In this document: in pieces, positions 1 to 10,700 of the stretch
How positions within the stretch are numbered: position 1 is the stretch's first letter
Layout: each line of letters starts with the position of its first letter
Assembly (NCBI RefSeq): GCF_047495875.1
Contig: NC_092497.1
Location: 2,089,437-2,153,436, forward strand
DNA from: Pithys albifrons albifrons
Lineage: Eukaryota > Chordata > Aves > Passeriformes > Thamnophilidae
Length of the DNA stretch: 64,000 nucleotides
Direction of reading: 5' to 3'
Position numbers and translations under genes: made by a program
Notes under the pieces: generated by a model
Database searches by the model: none
What the model saw: the letters and a program-made list of their open reading frames with translations, nothing else
What the model was told of the DNA's origin: nothing

Positions 1-424
1 GAAGCCATTGGCAACTTTGAAATATAAATCCCTTTGGGGCATTTATTTTTAGGTTGCCTTGTTCTGTGGTGGAACACACGATCAAAGTAAAACCATGAAG
101 AGGGTAGGCAGGAGCATGGTGACCTCAACTAGCTCAGCAATGAGCTTGAGGTTGAAGTCTGGAAGAAATGTTTGGGGTATCCATTGTCACTTTTAAGCAT
201 CTTGATTGTCAGTTAAACAGAGGAGAGGAGAAATACCACTGTTGATAGTCACTCAGCGGAGATTTGCAGTCAGTGCTGTTACTGCATTGCTGTCTGATGG
301 AAGTGCTTCTCTTGTCAGCCTTGCCTTTACAAATTGTCCTTTTTTTTTTTTGATGTTTGCACCTTGGAGATTCTTTTGGGGGCTGGAATTTGATACTGGG
401 GGCTTTGGTGTTGTCCCCAGTGCA
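1..424. other. Unique non-coding sequence
   Basis: No gene is recognised. The stretch has a short T run near 341-352 and no clear repeat. Open frames on both strands over 206-523 run into the CR1 3' end downstream and do not look like a protein. Confidence 0.5.
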
Positions 425-435
425 AAGGCACCAAG

Positions 436-541
436 GATTGTGATTCTTGGGGCTGTCCTGTGCAGGGTCAGGAGTTGGACTTCGATGACCCTTGTGGGTC
501 CCTTCCAACTGGATATTCTGTGATTTTGTGATTCTATGATT
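436..541 (+). mobile_element. CR1 LINE 3' fragment
   Basis: The sequence has the CR1 3'-end pattern in plus orientation: a 'caggagttggactTcgatgac' type block, then 'gggtcccttccaac', then tail repeats of the ATTCTATG type ending near 541. It is strongly 5' truncated. It lies directly upstream of, and on the same strand as, the long CR1 copy, but it has its own tail and so is a separate insertion. Confidence 0.8.
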
Positions 542-769
542 GGTGCAGAGCTGGTGTTGGCTAATGCCCTGAATTGATTAAATTAATCCCTGATATGCTT
601 TTTTAGAGTTGTTTTCCCCACAAAAAGATAAACAAAGGGAGGGCAAAAGAACTGTAGCCCATAAGTTGGCAGGGTTAGTTAGGAGGGCTTTAAACTAGGT
701 TTGAAGGGGGAAGGGACGGCAACTGGGCTCTCCAGAGACAGGCCTAAGAGCATAGAGCCTGAGTTGAGA

Positions 770-3556
770 ATGAAATCAATGGCCCAGCTGAAGTGCATGT
801 ACACCAATGCGCGCAGTATGGGAAACAAACAAGAGGAGCTGGAAGCCATAGTGCAGCAGGAAAACTATGACATAGTTGCTGTCACAGAAACGTGGTGGGA
901 TGAATCACATGACTGGAGTGCTGCTATGGGGGGCTACAAGCTCTTCAGAAAAGACAGGCAGGGAAGGAGAGGTGGAGGGGTGGCTTTATATGTTAGAGAG
1001 TCTCTTGACTCTGTTGAAGTTGAGGTCAGCAGTGACAAGGTTGAGTGCCTGTGGGCCAGAATCAGGGGCAAGGCCAACAAGGCTGACACCCTTGTGGGTG
1101 TCTGTTACAGACCACCCAACCAGGATGATGAAGGGGATGAATTATTCTACAAGCAGCTGGCAGATGTCTCAAAATCTCCAGCCCTTGTTCTTGTGGGTGA
1201 CTTTAACCTGCCAGATATCTGCTGGGAGCTTCATACTGCAGAGAAGAGGCAGTCAAGGAGGTTCCTGGAGTGTATAGAGGACAATTTCCTTCATCAACTG
1301 GTAAATGAGCCTACCAGGGGGAAGGCCCTGCTAGACCTACTGTTTACAAACAGAGAGGGGCTGGTAGATGATGTAGTGGTTGGAGGCCGCCTGGGGCATA
1401 GTGACCATGAAATAATAGAATTTTCAGTCCTCAGGGATGTAAGGAGAGTCACCATTAAAACCTCTACCTTGGACTTTCGGAGAGCAGATTTTGGCCTATT
1501 CAAAGAACTGATTCAGAGCATACCCTGGGAAACAACCCTTAAAGGTAAGGGGGTCCAGGAGGGATGGACATGTTTTAAGAGGGAGATTTTGAATGCACAG
1601 CAACAGGCTGTCCCAGTGTGCCGAAAGGCCAGCCGGAGGGGAAGACAGCCAGCTTGGTTAAATAGGGAGATTCTGCAAGAAATCAGGGATAAAAAGAAAG
1701 TTTACAGACTATGGAAAAAAGGGCTGGCTACTTATGAAGAATTTACAGATAGAGCTAGGTCGTGCAGGAAAAAAATTAGGGAAAGAAAAGTGGAATTTGA
1801 AGTAAATTTGGCTATTTCAGTTAGGGATAACAAAAAGTCCTTTTATAAATACATTAATAACAAAAAGAGGGGCAAGGAAAACCTCCATTCTCTGTTGGAC
1901 TTGGAGGGAAATATAGTTAAGGAAGATGAGGAGAAGGCTGAGGTACTTAACACCTACTTTGCCTCAGTTTTCACCAGTAAGACAGGTGGCCCTCAAGACA
2001 ACTGGCCTCTGGAGCTGGTAGACAGGGAGAGGGAGCTGAATACCCCTCCTGTATTCCAGGAGGAAATAGTGACCGACTTACTGAGCCAGCTGGATCCTAA
2101 CAAGTCTATGGGACCAGATGGGATCCATCCCAGGGTGATGAAGGAGCTGGCAGAAGAGCTTGCCAAACCGCTCTCCATCATCTTCCAACAGTCCTGGCTC
2201 TCTGGGGAGGTCCCAGATGATTGGAGGTTGGCCAATGTCACCCCAATCCACAAAAAGGGCTGCAAGCAGGACCCTGGCAACTACAGGCCTGTCAGCCTGA
2301 CCTCTGTGCCTGGCAGGGTTATGGAGCAGTTCATCCTGAGTGCAATCACACAGCACCTTCAGGGTGGACAAGGGATTAGACCCAGCCAGCATGGGTTTAG
2401 GAGGGGCAGGTCCTGTCTGACCAACCTGATCTCTTTCTACGATCAGGTGACCCACCTGGTGGATGAGGGGAAGGCTGTGGATGTGGTCTATCTGGACTTC
2501 AGCAAGGCCTTTGATACTGTCTCCCATAATATACTCCTGAAAAAGCTGGTAGCCCATGGCTTAGACAAGTGTAGCCTCTCCTGGATTAAGAGCTGGCTGG
2601 AGGGTCGGGCCCAGAGAGTGCTGGTGAACGGAGCTGCATCCAGCTGGCGGCCAGTCACCAGTGGTGTTCCCCAGGGGTCTGTGTTGGGTCCAGTCCTGTT
2701 TAACATCTTTATTGATGATTTAGATGAGGGGATTGAGTCCATCATCAGCAAATTTGCTGATGACACCAAGTTGGGAGGGAGTGTCGACCTGCTGGAAGGC
2801 AGGAGGGCTCTGCAGAGGGATCTGGATAGACTTGAGAGATGGGCTGATTCCAATGGGATGAAGTTCAACAAGGCCAAGTGCCGGGTCCTGCACTTTGGCC
2901 ACAACAACCCCCTGCAGCGCTACAGGCTGGGCACAGAGTGGCTGGAGAGCAGCCAGGCAGAAAAGGACCTTGGAGTACTAATTGACAGGAAGCTCAACAT
3001 GAGTCAACAGTGTGCCCAGGTGGCCAAGAAGGCCAATGGGATCCTGTCCTGTATCAAAAATAGCGTGGCCAGCAGGCCCAGGGCAGTGATCCTTCCCCTG
3101 TACTCTGCATTGGTGAGGCCACACCTTGAGTACTGTGTTCAGTTCTGGGCCCCTCAGTTCAGAAAGGATATTGAGATGCTGGAGCGGGTCCAGAGAAGAG
3201 CAACAAGGCTGGTGAAGGGACTGGAGCACAAGTCCTATGGGGAGAGGCTGAGGGAGCTGGGGTTGTTTAGCCTGGAGAAGAGGAGGCTCAGAGGTGACCT
3301 CATCACTGTCTATAACTACCTGAAGGGAAGTTATAGCCAGGTGGGGGCTGGTCTCTTCTCCCAGGCACTCAGCAATAGAACAAGGGGGCATGGGCTTAAG
3401 CTCTGCCAGGGGAAATTTAAGTTGGATATCAGAAAAAAATTTTTTACAGAGAGAGTAATCAGGCATTGGAATGGGCTGCCCGGAGAGGTGGTGGATTCAC
3501 CATCCCTGGAGATCTTTAAATGCAGATTGGACGTGGCGCTGGGTGCCATGATCTAG
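770..3556 (+). CDS. CR1 ORF2 protein: endonuclease-reverse transcriptase
   Basis: From the first ATG this is a 928-residue protein with no stop or frameshift. The frame is open back to 683, so a non-AUG or upstream start is possible. Residues about 8-225 form an APE-like endonuclease, with N13 (TNARS), E40 (TETWW), D144 (GDFNLPD) and the S211-D212-H213 motif. A linker rich in Lys and Arg follows (about 285-370). The reverse transcriptase spans about 480-720: GNYRPVSL at 503-510, the catalytic D576 in [16 protein letters not shown] at 631-637 and the FADD box with D664-D665. The C-terminal part contains the conserved [10 protein letters not shown] and [10 protein letters not shown] blocks. All catalytic residues expected for the family are present. 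In the family this enzyme nicks target DNA and copies the element's RNA into the site. Alternative: a just-dead copy with missense changes that I cannot see. Confidence 0.95.
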   Translation: MKSMAQLKCMYTNARSMGNKQEELEAIVQQENYDIVAVTETWWDESHDWSAAMGGYKLFRKDRQGRRGGGVALYVRESLDSVEVEVSSDKVECLWARIRGKANKADTLVGVCYRPPNQDDEGDELFYKQLADVSKSPALVLVGDFNLPDICWELHTAEKRQSRRFLECIEDNFLHQLVNEPTRGKALLDLLFTNREGLVDDVVVGGRLGHSDHEIIEFSVLRDVRRVTIKTSTLDFRRADFGLFKELIQSIPWETTLKGKGVQEGWTCFKREILNAQQQAVPVCRKASRRGRQPAWLNREILQEIRDKKKVYRLWKKGLATYEEFTDRARSCRKKIRERKVEFEVNLAISVRDNKKSFYKYINNKKRGKENLHSLLDLEGNIVKEDEEKAEVLNTYFASVFTSKTGGPQDNWPLELVDRERELNTPPVFQEEIVTDLLSQLDPNKSMGPDGIHPRVMKELAEELAKPLSIIFQQSWLSGEVPDDWRLANVTPIHKKGCKQDPGNYRPVSLTSVPGRVMEQFILSAITQHLQGGQGIRPSQHGFRRGRSCLTNLISFYDQVTHLVDEGKAVDVVYLDFSKAFDTVSHNILLKKLVAHGLDKCSLSWIKSWLEGRAQRVLVNGAASSWRPVTSGVPQGSVLGPVLFNIFIDDLDEGIESIISKFADDTKLGGSVDLLEGRRALQRDLDRLERWADSNGMKFNKAKCRVLHFGHNNPLQRYRLGTEWLESSQAEKDLGVLIDRKLNMSQQCAQVAKKANGILSCIKNSVASRPRAVILPLYSALVRPHLEYCVQFWAPQFRKDIEMLERVQRRATRLVKGLEHKSYGERLRELGLFSLEKRRLRGDLITVYNYLKGSYSQVGAGLFSQALSNRTRGHGLKLCQGKFKLDIRKKFFTERVIRHWNGLPGEVVDSPSLEIFKCRLDVALGAMI

Positions 3557-3620
3557 TAAATGAGCTAGAGTTGGACCAAGGGTTGGACTCGATGATCTTG
3601 GAGGTCTTTTCCAACCCAAT

Positions 3621-3647
3621 CGATTCTATGATTCTATGATTCTATGA
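3621..3647 (+). repeat. CR1 3' tail microsatellite (ATTCTATG)3
   Basis: Three tandem copies of the 8-bp CR1 tail end the element. In CR1 this short repeat takes the place of the poly(A) tail of other LINEs and is thought to help prime reverse transcription. Single copies of the same unit mark most of the plus-strand CR1 fragments elsewhere in the window. Confidence 0.9.
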
Positions 3648-4055
3648 CTTGTTGAGAGGTGTAGAGTTGCCATGTGAAATTGGAAGCAGGAAAAAAAGGA
3701 GCAAGGTTTCTTTTAACAACCACTGTTTCAAACAACGAGGCTATAAATGAGTCCTTTGATAACATGTAATTAATATGATGATGCATGAATTTACTGGGTT
3801 CAAGTTTTAAATTTAAAGTGACCCAGGATAATGACAGGCTTCACTAAACAAACATCAACATGTGAATTAATTGTTGAGTTAGAAATAAATCATTTTAGGG
3901 TTCCTCTTCAAAATATAAAAATGACAGTATTAACTTGATTTTTGTGATGTTGATGCAACTTGAGTATCCCATTTCAGCACAGTCATCTGTGCAGGTATGT
4001 ATGGACTCGTGCACCACAGTTTGTGTTACTATTTTTTGCCATTTTTATGACTTTT
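3648..4055. other. AT-rich unique sequence
   Basis: Unique AT-rich DNA between two CR1 insertions. I see no open reading frame, repeat or structural RNA signal. Confidence 0.5.
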
Positions 4056-4057
4056 AT

Positions 4058-4450
4058 AAAATAGTTTGGGTTGGAAGGAACCGTAAAGATCATAGAATCA
4101 TCACTGAATGACTGTTGGGGTTGGAAGGGAGCTTAAAGTTTGTATCATCCCCCTGTGCCATGGACAGGGACACCTTCCACTAGATCAGGTTGCTCCAAGC
4201 CCCATCCAACCTGGCCTTGGACACTTTCAGGGATGGAGCAGCCACAGCCTCTCTGGGCAGTCTGTTCAGTCTGTCCCACCCTCACAGCCAAGACTTTCTT
4301 TGAAACATCTAATCTAAGTTTCCCCTTTTAGTTTAAAACACTTCTCCCTTGTCTTATCACTACATGCCCACATAAAAAGTCACTTTCCATCTTTTTTATG
4401 AGCTCCCTTTAAACACTGGGATGCACTTACCTCTGGGTCTTCAGGAAGAA
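4058..4450 (-). mobile_element. CR1 LINE fragment (two 3' ends stacked)
   Basis: Minus-strand CR1. A first short 3' end ('tttgggttggaaggaacc', 'catagaatcat') is followed about 40 bp later by a second, longer one that runs through 'cagggacaccttccactagatcaggttgctccaag'-type sequence (shown only in part here) into 'gtcactttccat' and 'ccctttaaacactgg'. This means one copy inserted in or beside another, or a small duplication of the tail. The 5' limit near 4450 is diverged. Confidence 0.85.
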
Positions 4451-5330
4451 TGAGGAAGCAGATAATTTTACCTCCTAAAATGATCTAAAATCAGGGTGCT
4501 GTATGTAACACAGCTGTAGGTGTGATTTTTTTGGGTCATCTCAGTTGGAGTCTGGTATGCCTGAACCCTATAAAATAAAAAGTACTCTCAGTTTCCCATA
4601 ACTGCAAACCCCCCATGTTATTTGCACATGTTGCAACAATTTGTTCTTTAAAGGCACCATTTTAGTAAAGCTTAATATTGCTTCTCCTGCATTTTAGACT
4701 TGCATAGTTTTGCAAGAGATAATTGCCTGTTTGGGAGACAAAAAGCTAATTTTGCCTTGGGCTGTTCTTTTTCTTAACGAAGTTGGTCCTTGTTGGGAAG
4801 CAGCTTGGAAGTGGTGAGTGTGTGGATGAGTCTGGAGGGAGATGAATGCATGGACCATGTGCAGGGGTGGTTTATAAAATACCCAAAACAACCCACAAAC
4901 CATTTTTCTGCTGCACTGGATGGTGCTGAACACCTTTTCCTTGCATTCCCTACCTTGTCTCGTGCTCCACCAAGAGCTCCTGGACATGGGTACATCTTTG
5001 TGGGTTTTGGCAGTCACTGTGGTGGGTTCAGCACGGGCTGTTCGCCCCGATTATATTTGCAGTTGCGTTTCACTTTTGCTCTTAAGCTATTTTTGCTGGT
5101 ATTATGGGATGGTTTTATGTGGTTTCGAACATGCAAACGTTCAGACAGTGCACCCTGAGGCCAGTGGCTCTGTGCAGTCTCTCAGTGCTTCCCCAGGGCT
5201 CCCCACATCACCCTGGCCCTGGGGCTGGTGGAGTCTTGAGTGGCTGAGGTGGCTGATGAGTGTCTGGTGACTCATGTCCCGGGGGACACCCAGGTGACTG
5301 AGATGACCCAGAGGGCTAAATCTTTCTTAC

Positions 5331-5550
5331 CTTTGCTGCGCTCCACAATCAGGGTGTCCTCCTCTGCTCTCCCATCTCAACTGTCTTCACCACTTTGACA
5401 GCATGCTGTGGGTCTTCCTCAGAGTCCACTGCCAGAGTAATCCTTTTCCTGCCTTCCCATGGGCTCTTCTTCTCCCTCTCCACAGCCAAAGCTCACTGTT
5501 TGGGCCCCTCCAGGTCAGGTTCTTCACCAGCTGAGCAAGAGGAGGCTCTG
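5331..5550 (-). other. Possible degraded exon, minus strand
   Basis: On the minus strand a segment after 'gctgtgcctgcag' ends at a near-perfect donor, AAAG|GTAAGAAAG. One frame reads like protein: it contains RITLAVDSEEDPQHAVKVV, with balanced charge and ordinary codons. A second frame just before the donor gives EEDTLIVERSK. Joining them needs one small frame shift near 5360, and an in-frame TGA lies about 60 bp into the segment. This fits a decayed exon or pseudogene, or chance. I do not recognise a family. Confidence 0.25.
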
Positions 5551-6675
5551 CTGCAGGCACAGCGGGTCAGCTGCCCAGCTACCCCTATAGGTTATCAATA
5601 GTAATTAATTATGAATGTAAAGAGGTGATCTATCTGCATGGAACAGCGTTTCTCATTGTATGGGAGATGGGTGCTGATGAGAGGATTGTGGTAGGTGGCT
5701 TTGCTGCATAATTGGGTTTGGGAAGGGCACTTGCTGTTTTTTGGAGAGACAGCGGTCAGGTTTTGCCCTTCTTTGGAAATGGAGGTGCTTGAGATGAATC
5801 TTCAGGAGGGCAAAAGGAAAAGGGAATCCTCCTCAATCCAGGCTGAGCACTGCAGAGCCCCATGGTGGGGATTTGCAGCCCCTCTTGGCTGAGATTGGAT
5901 CCACTTGAAAGAGGTTGATCTTCTGTCTTGGGGTTTACCTGGCTGACTTGTACTCAGTGAGGTGACCTTATACCAGCCAGTGGGATGTCCCCTGAGATCT
6001 GCACCGTTTCTGACACTCTTTGCCTCTAGTTTTGGTTTGCAAAAGGGCTGTAGCTCACTGAGGTTCAGTCAGACCTGACTAAGGCACCAAAAGCAGTTCC
6101 CAAGCCGTGTGTTTGCTCCCCGCTCACCGCCCTCTTTGCTGGTTGAGATGGGGGCAGTAGTGGGATTACACATCAACCCTACAAAAATGGATGCCATGGG
6201 GAAAAGCCAGACCATTTCCATCACCCATCTCACTGCTTAGCTTAGCAGGGCCCACAGTCTTTCAGGTTATATTATACTGGGGGTGGGGGTGAAGAGCTGG
6301 CTTTGTCTTTTATTATTTTGATACGAAAGGTTGGAATTCCTTATTTGAAAGAGGAATGAAAGGGAAAGTGCTGGGTTTTACCAGGTGGGCACCTACACAG
6401 GGGTGTGTTGCACTCCTGCAGGCATATCCACTGTGGCTGGGGCAGGTCACCCGGGTATATCACTGCTGTAGCTATCATGGCTCACAGGGACACAGCTGAA
6501 TTAGTTGGAGTCCTGTTAACAGGGAGCTCCTGCTGTGCAACACAGGCATGTGTAACTGGATGCTTCCTGAGGTTTCTGGCTGGCTCTGGGAGTTGGGGCT
6601 GGGTGCAGACAGGGATGGGATGTAGGTCAGTGGGGTGCAGGAGGTGTCACGGTCTCTGTCTCTCTCTTCTGCAAG

Positions 6676-6712
6676 ATGGAGGGAAAGTCCTATCCTGCCT
6701 CAGAGAGTTGAG
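6676..6712 (+). other. Possible short exon, plus strand
   Basis: A 37-nt segment follows a strong pyrimidine-rich acceptor (tctctctcttctgcaag) and precedes a fair donor (GAG|GTAAAA). One frame stays open to the donor (GGKVLSCLREL). The short length makes chance likely. Confidence 0.15.
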
Positions 6713-7471
6713 GTAAAAATTCCTTAAAGAGAAGCAGCTCTGATGTTCAGAAGAAGAAAAATACGACCTGGATATTGCTGCTGCAATTGGTAATTTTGGT
6801 TTGGTTTTTTTTTTTTGTTTTGCACCTTCTAGCACTGAGGTCCCCGGCCAGCTGTGGGGGGGACAGAGGGTTTTATAGCTGGTGCTGTCAGAGAAGCCCT
6901 AGTGTCTGTAGAGTGAAAGCAGACCCTGAGATAAGCTGAAGGATTGCTGTGATGTTTGGCACCAGCTGAAGATGGACTTGATGGTTTCCCTTCTGTGCCC
7001 AGCACCTGTCAAGGTGTGCTCCTGGTTTGGGTCAAATCTTGGGAAGTGGTGACCAGTACTGTCCTGTAGGTCTGGGCAGCCCTGCCCTGCCACAGGAGGT
7101 CCCAGGCATGGGGAGATTACTCTGGATGAAGATGTCCTGTGCTTCCAGACAAAATCATGTGTCTGTGGGCAGGTGTTTCTGCAGCCTTTTCTCCAACATG
7201 AGCTGTAAGTCCCTGGACTGAGACTGAACCAAAACTTGGACGTGTTGACAACTGGAGCAGGAGACCTTTGGGTCCCATTGTGATGCTGGAAAACCAGGGA
7301 GTCCTCCTTTGCTCAGACAAAACCTCTTCACTCTGTTCAGGCTAACCACACTGTCCCTCTAACTCCTGCACTAGAACAGAGGAAAATTATTTGGAGTTCC
7401 TCTCCTGTCTGCCTTTCCTGATTCCCACAGTCCCTAGTCCATCTTTTTGCTTAATCCTGCCTGAGCTGTTT

Positions 7472-7707
7472 TCATAGAATCCTAGAATCCCAGAATGGAT
7501 TGGATTGAAGGGACCTTTAAAGACCATCTAGTTCCATCTCCCTGCCATGAGCAGGGACACCTTCCACTAGCCCACGTTGCTCTAAGCCCCATCCAGCCTG
7601 GCCTTGGACACTTCCAGGAATCCAGGGGCAGCCACAGCTTCTCTGCCCAACCTGTGCCAGGGCCTCCCACCCTCACAGGGGAGAATTTCTTCCTAGTATT
7701 GATCTTT
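7472..7707 (-). mobile_element. CR1 LINE 3' fragment
   Basis: Minus-strand CR1 beginning with the reversed tail (catagaatcctagaat) and the block 'ggattgaagggacctttaaag', then 'cagggacaccttccactag', 'ggccttggacacttcca' and 'cccaacctgtgccagggcct'. It is truncated in the region encoding the ORF2 C-terminus. Confidence 0.9.
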
Positions 7708-10700
7708 TGAAGTGCCTATGTGATGTAGGAGGAGAACTTGTATCTATGGATAGTTGTTTTAGTTGGGGTTCCTCTGGGGTTTTTGTTTTAATGCGATATA
7801 TCATCACTAAGTGTATCTATAATAGAGTTTTTGTGTTCATTCCAGAGTGGGCTTCTTAATTTATAAGAGAATGGCATTTGTGCCTTGCTTGTTTTCATTA
7901 TGCCTGAAGTGTGGAGTGGCCCAGATACAGAGAGAATTTTGGCTGAGGAATAAAGTGTCAGTTCTGGTCCTGTTATGATGAATGAGATACAGAAACAACA
8001 GAAAGAAGAGAGAGATTGAAAATAAAAATGTGATACTGTGGGGTGGGGCTTGAAAAGGTGATTGGGCATGTGGGAGGTGGTTCACAAGCTGCAGGTGAAA
8101 AATCTGACCTGAGAATGAGCCTCAACTGTGGGGAGGAAGGAGACAAGCCCTTGGGAAAGGGATCATCCCGGTGATGGACTCTAGGGAAGCATTACAGTGT
8201 GTGGCTGTTGTGATGGAGGGACCCAGTGTTGGGGGAGCAAGAGGGAACAAGCCTGTTCGTGAAATGCAGCAGAGGTGGGAGTGGAGGATTGAAAAACAAC
8301 ACATTTCTGAGCTTCTCTGTGGAACAAGGATGAAAACCTTTTAAGAGTGCATTTTTTGGGTGACTCCCTTCTGGAGTCACAGCCCTTTGGGAGATGTGGT
8401 CTGGGGAGAGCCACCAGTGTGTGCTGGTGTACAGGCAGAGCTGGAGGACACTGCCTGCTCCTCCCTGCCCACAGCAGTTCCCTGGCAGCTCTCCACGGGA
8501 GCAGTGGAGCGGGGTGTTCGGGCACCCAGGCACTGCCAGCCAGCCAAACCCAGTGCCAGGCGGGTTTGTGGCTGTGAGTCCTAATTAAAAAGCAGGGAGA
8601 AACCCAAGGAGCATAAAAGTATAAGCCTGATGCTAAACCAAACCAGATGCCGTTTGGATCACGATGGCCCACGGTCCACTGGAGCGAGGATGTGGAGGCA
8701 GTCACCTGTAGCCTGTGTGGGGGTGGTGGGGAGGGGAGAGGAGGGAGCAGCACAATCCAGAATAATCCCTTTTTTGGTTTTTCTTTTTCCTCTGGAGCAT
8801 TTTGGTCTCGCCCCTGGACAAAAGCAGGATAGTGTGGTGTGTCATTTCCTCCTCAGCAGCCATTCAGCCTGGCACCGTGTGGGCTCTGCCACCCCCTCCC
8901 CTGCCCTGGGCACAGATTGCTCCTTGTTCCAGTTTTCTGTACCACCCAGGGTTTCCTTTCCAAGTTTTCTCACACCCTTTTATAGCTGTGCAGAAGAAAG
9001 CCTTGCAAAGGAGGAACTAAGTAGGCAGAAGGGGTATCTTTAAAAACCAGGCATGTTTTCCTGCAGAGCCACAGTGATGAAGGACTGGGTGAGCTCTGGG
9101 GATGCTCTCCGTGAAGAGCAGGTTCAGCCCTTGTCTTAGCCAAAAGGGCAGCTGGTCATGCATGCTGTGTGTCTGTGAGTCCATAAAAGTAAAATCAGCT
9201 GTATTTTTAAGTGTCAATCCAGGCACTGCAGCAGACTGGGAAGACCAGGTTCTGAGCGTGGTGAATCTGAGGGAGAGAGCACTGGTTGCCCTTACTGAAG
9301 TATGGTGGCCCTGATGCTGTTGGTGGAAACAGCAGCTACCATTGTGTCTTGTATATTTTGGGGATGAGGCAGAAATCCGTATTTCCTGATCTGGGCACAG
9401 AATGAGCATTAGATTGTCCTGCTTTCTATTTTTCTTGAGCTGATCAGCAGATACTTTCACCAAGGACCCATCCCACAGGCAGGACCTTTTGCCCTCACCC
9501 GTTTGCTTAGGTGGCAATCAAACAAATGACCTAGAGGCAAGCAGCAATTCATTACAGCCCTCATTTAGCATGCAATAAAATGTGTCGTATACCTTGTCTT
9601 TTGATCAATAAGTTGTATATTATACAGAAGTACGTGAGTCAATGTCTTTACATCACGCAGAGGCTTCTCGATGACTCCTTTTTGCTGGAGTCCCTTGGCC
9701 TGGCATGATGGATCAACACTCGAATGATGGGGAGGGATATTGTTAAACAGTAATTGGCTACTGAATTATTTAGCTGCACAACCCCTGTAGCAGCAACACC
9801 ACCATCGAATGCTTAACTTGCAACTGTCTCAGCTGGGAAACAAATACAGGGCGCTGCAAAATCAATGGAGCCTGAGGCAGAATAATTCTGTAGAGACTGT
9901 ACTTTTAAAAAAGAGGTTTATAGTTATTTTGGCCCTGATAGCCTCATGCAGTGGGAAGTGTATGCTATTCACTTATTGTCTGCAGCCTTTTAATTTGTAA
10001 GCAGATTCCTGCTGCTTTTATAAGGAAAAAGTAAGGTTGGTCCGTTGCAGGTTCCTCAAATTAAAGGTGAGCGTCTCCCTGTGCTTTCTGACTCCAGCAG
10101 TGTTTGCTGCAGGTACAGCTGAGCTGTGTCCATGGGATTCCTGGCCTGGTCCTTGTAGGAGATGGGCTAATTCACAAAGCAACCTGACTTGGCAGGCAGA
10201 AAACCCAAACCAGAGCAAGTATTACATCCCCCAAAGCCTCCTTGCAGTGGCTTGCAGCTGACTGAAGACCACCAGCCCATTCCACACCTGGTTCTAGATG
10301 AGATGTTGCAGTGGTAACGCTCTCCTTTCACTAACCTGCAGCAGAACCTCACCACACACAATTCTCTCATGAATTTTTGGGTTGGCCATTGCTCAAAGTC
10401 TTCTACCTTTGAAGTGCACCTAGAAAACCATTCAGCAGATTCTACACCAGTACAAAACCTGCTTTTGTTTGCATTTACCTGCATGTTGCAAGCAGGACAG
10501 CCAGGCAGGTACCTCTTAAAACCAACTCCCCCATGAGTGCAGCCCTTCACTTGGAGCAATTCCAGTTCCTGCCCCTCCAGGCAGTTCGCTCTGTCCCATT
10601 GGTGTCTGTGTGTGTAGGAGTGTCTGAGAACTACCTGGTGACTCTTCAGGGTTTGCTTTGAATTGGCCTGTGATCTGGTGGCTTAAACATATCTCTTCCA

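Larger units (their letters stand above)
620..3647 (+). mobile_element. CR1: Near-complete CR1 LINE with intact ORF2
   Basis: Non-LTR retrotransposon of the Chicken Repeat 1 family. It holds a short leader with the 'gggctttaaactagg' block that I associate with CR1 just before ORF2, the whole of ORF2, about 90 bp of 3' UTR and three consecutive ATTCTATG tail units ending at 3647. ORF1 and the 5' UTR are absent, so the copy is 5' truncated just before ORF2; the exact 5' boundary (about 545-680) cannot be fixed by eye. CR1 is copied by target-primed reverse transcription, which explains 5' truncation and an intact 3' end. The open ORF2 shows that the insertion is young relative to the other copies here. 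Confidence 0.93.
4451..7470. other. Unique non-coding DNA, possibly intronic
   Basis: No CR1 copy of useful length and no recognised gene. Two short splice-bounded candidates lie inside (minus 5331-5550 and plus 6676-6712, listed separately). The remaining open frames are short and show no family resemblance. Confidence 0.5.

Noticed and set aside
1294..3549. Several minus-strand open frames of 60-162 codons
   Set aside because: They lie antisense to CR1 ORF2 and are frame shadows.
4433..4480. Perfect splice donor on the minus strand with a short open frame before it
   Set aside because: The site falls at the end of a CR1 fragment, so it is probably a by-product of diverged repeat sequence.
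8181..8753. 190-codon minus-strand frame
   Set aside because: Low-complexity start, no domain, and overlapping frames on both strands are equally open; no splice or conservation support.
9017..9517. 166-codon minus-strand frame
   Set aside because: No recognised family and no supporting splice context. It stays a chance frame until homology is shown.
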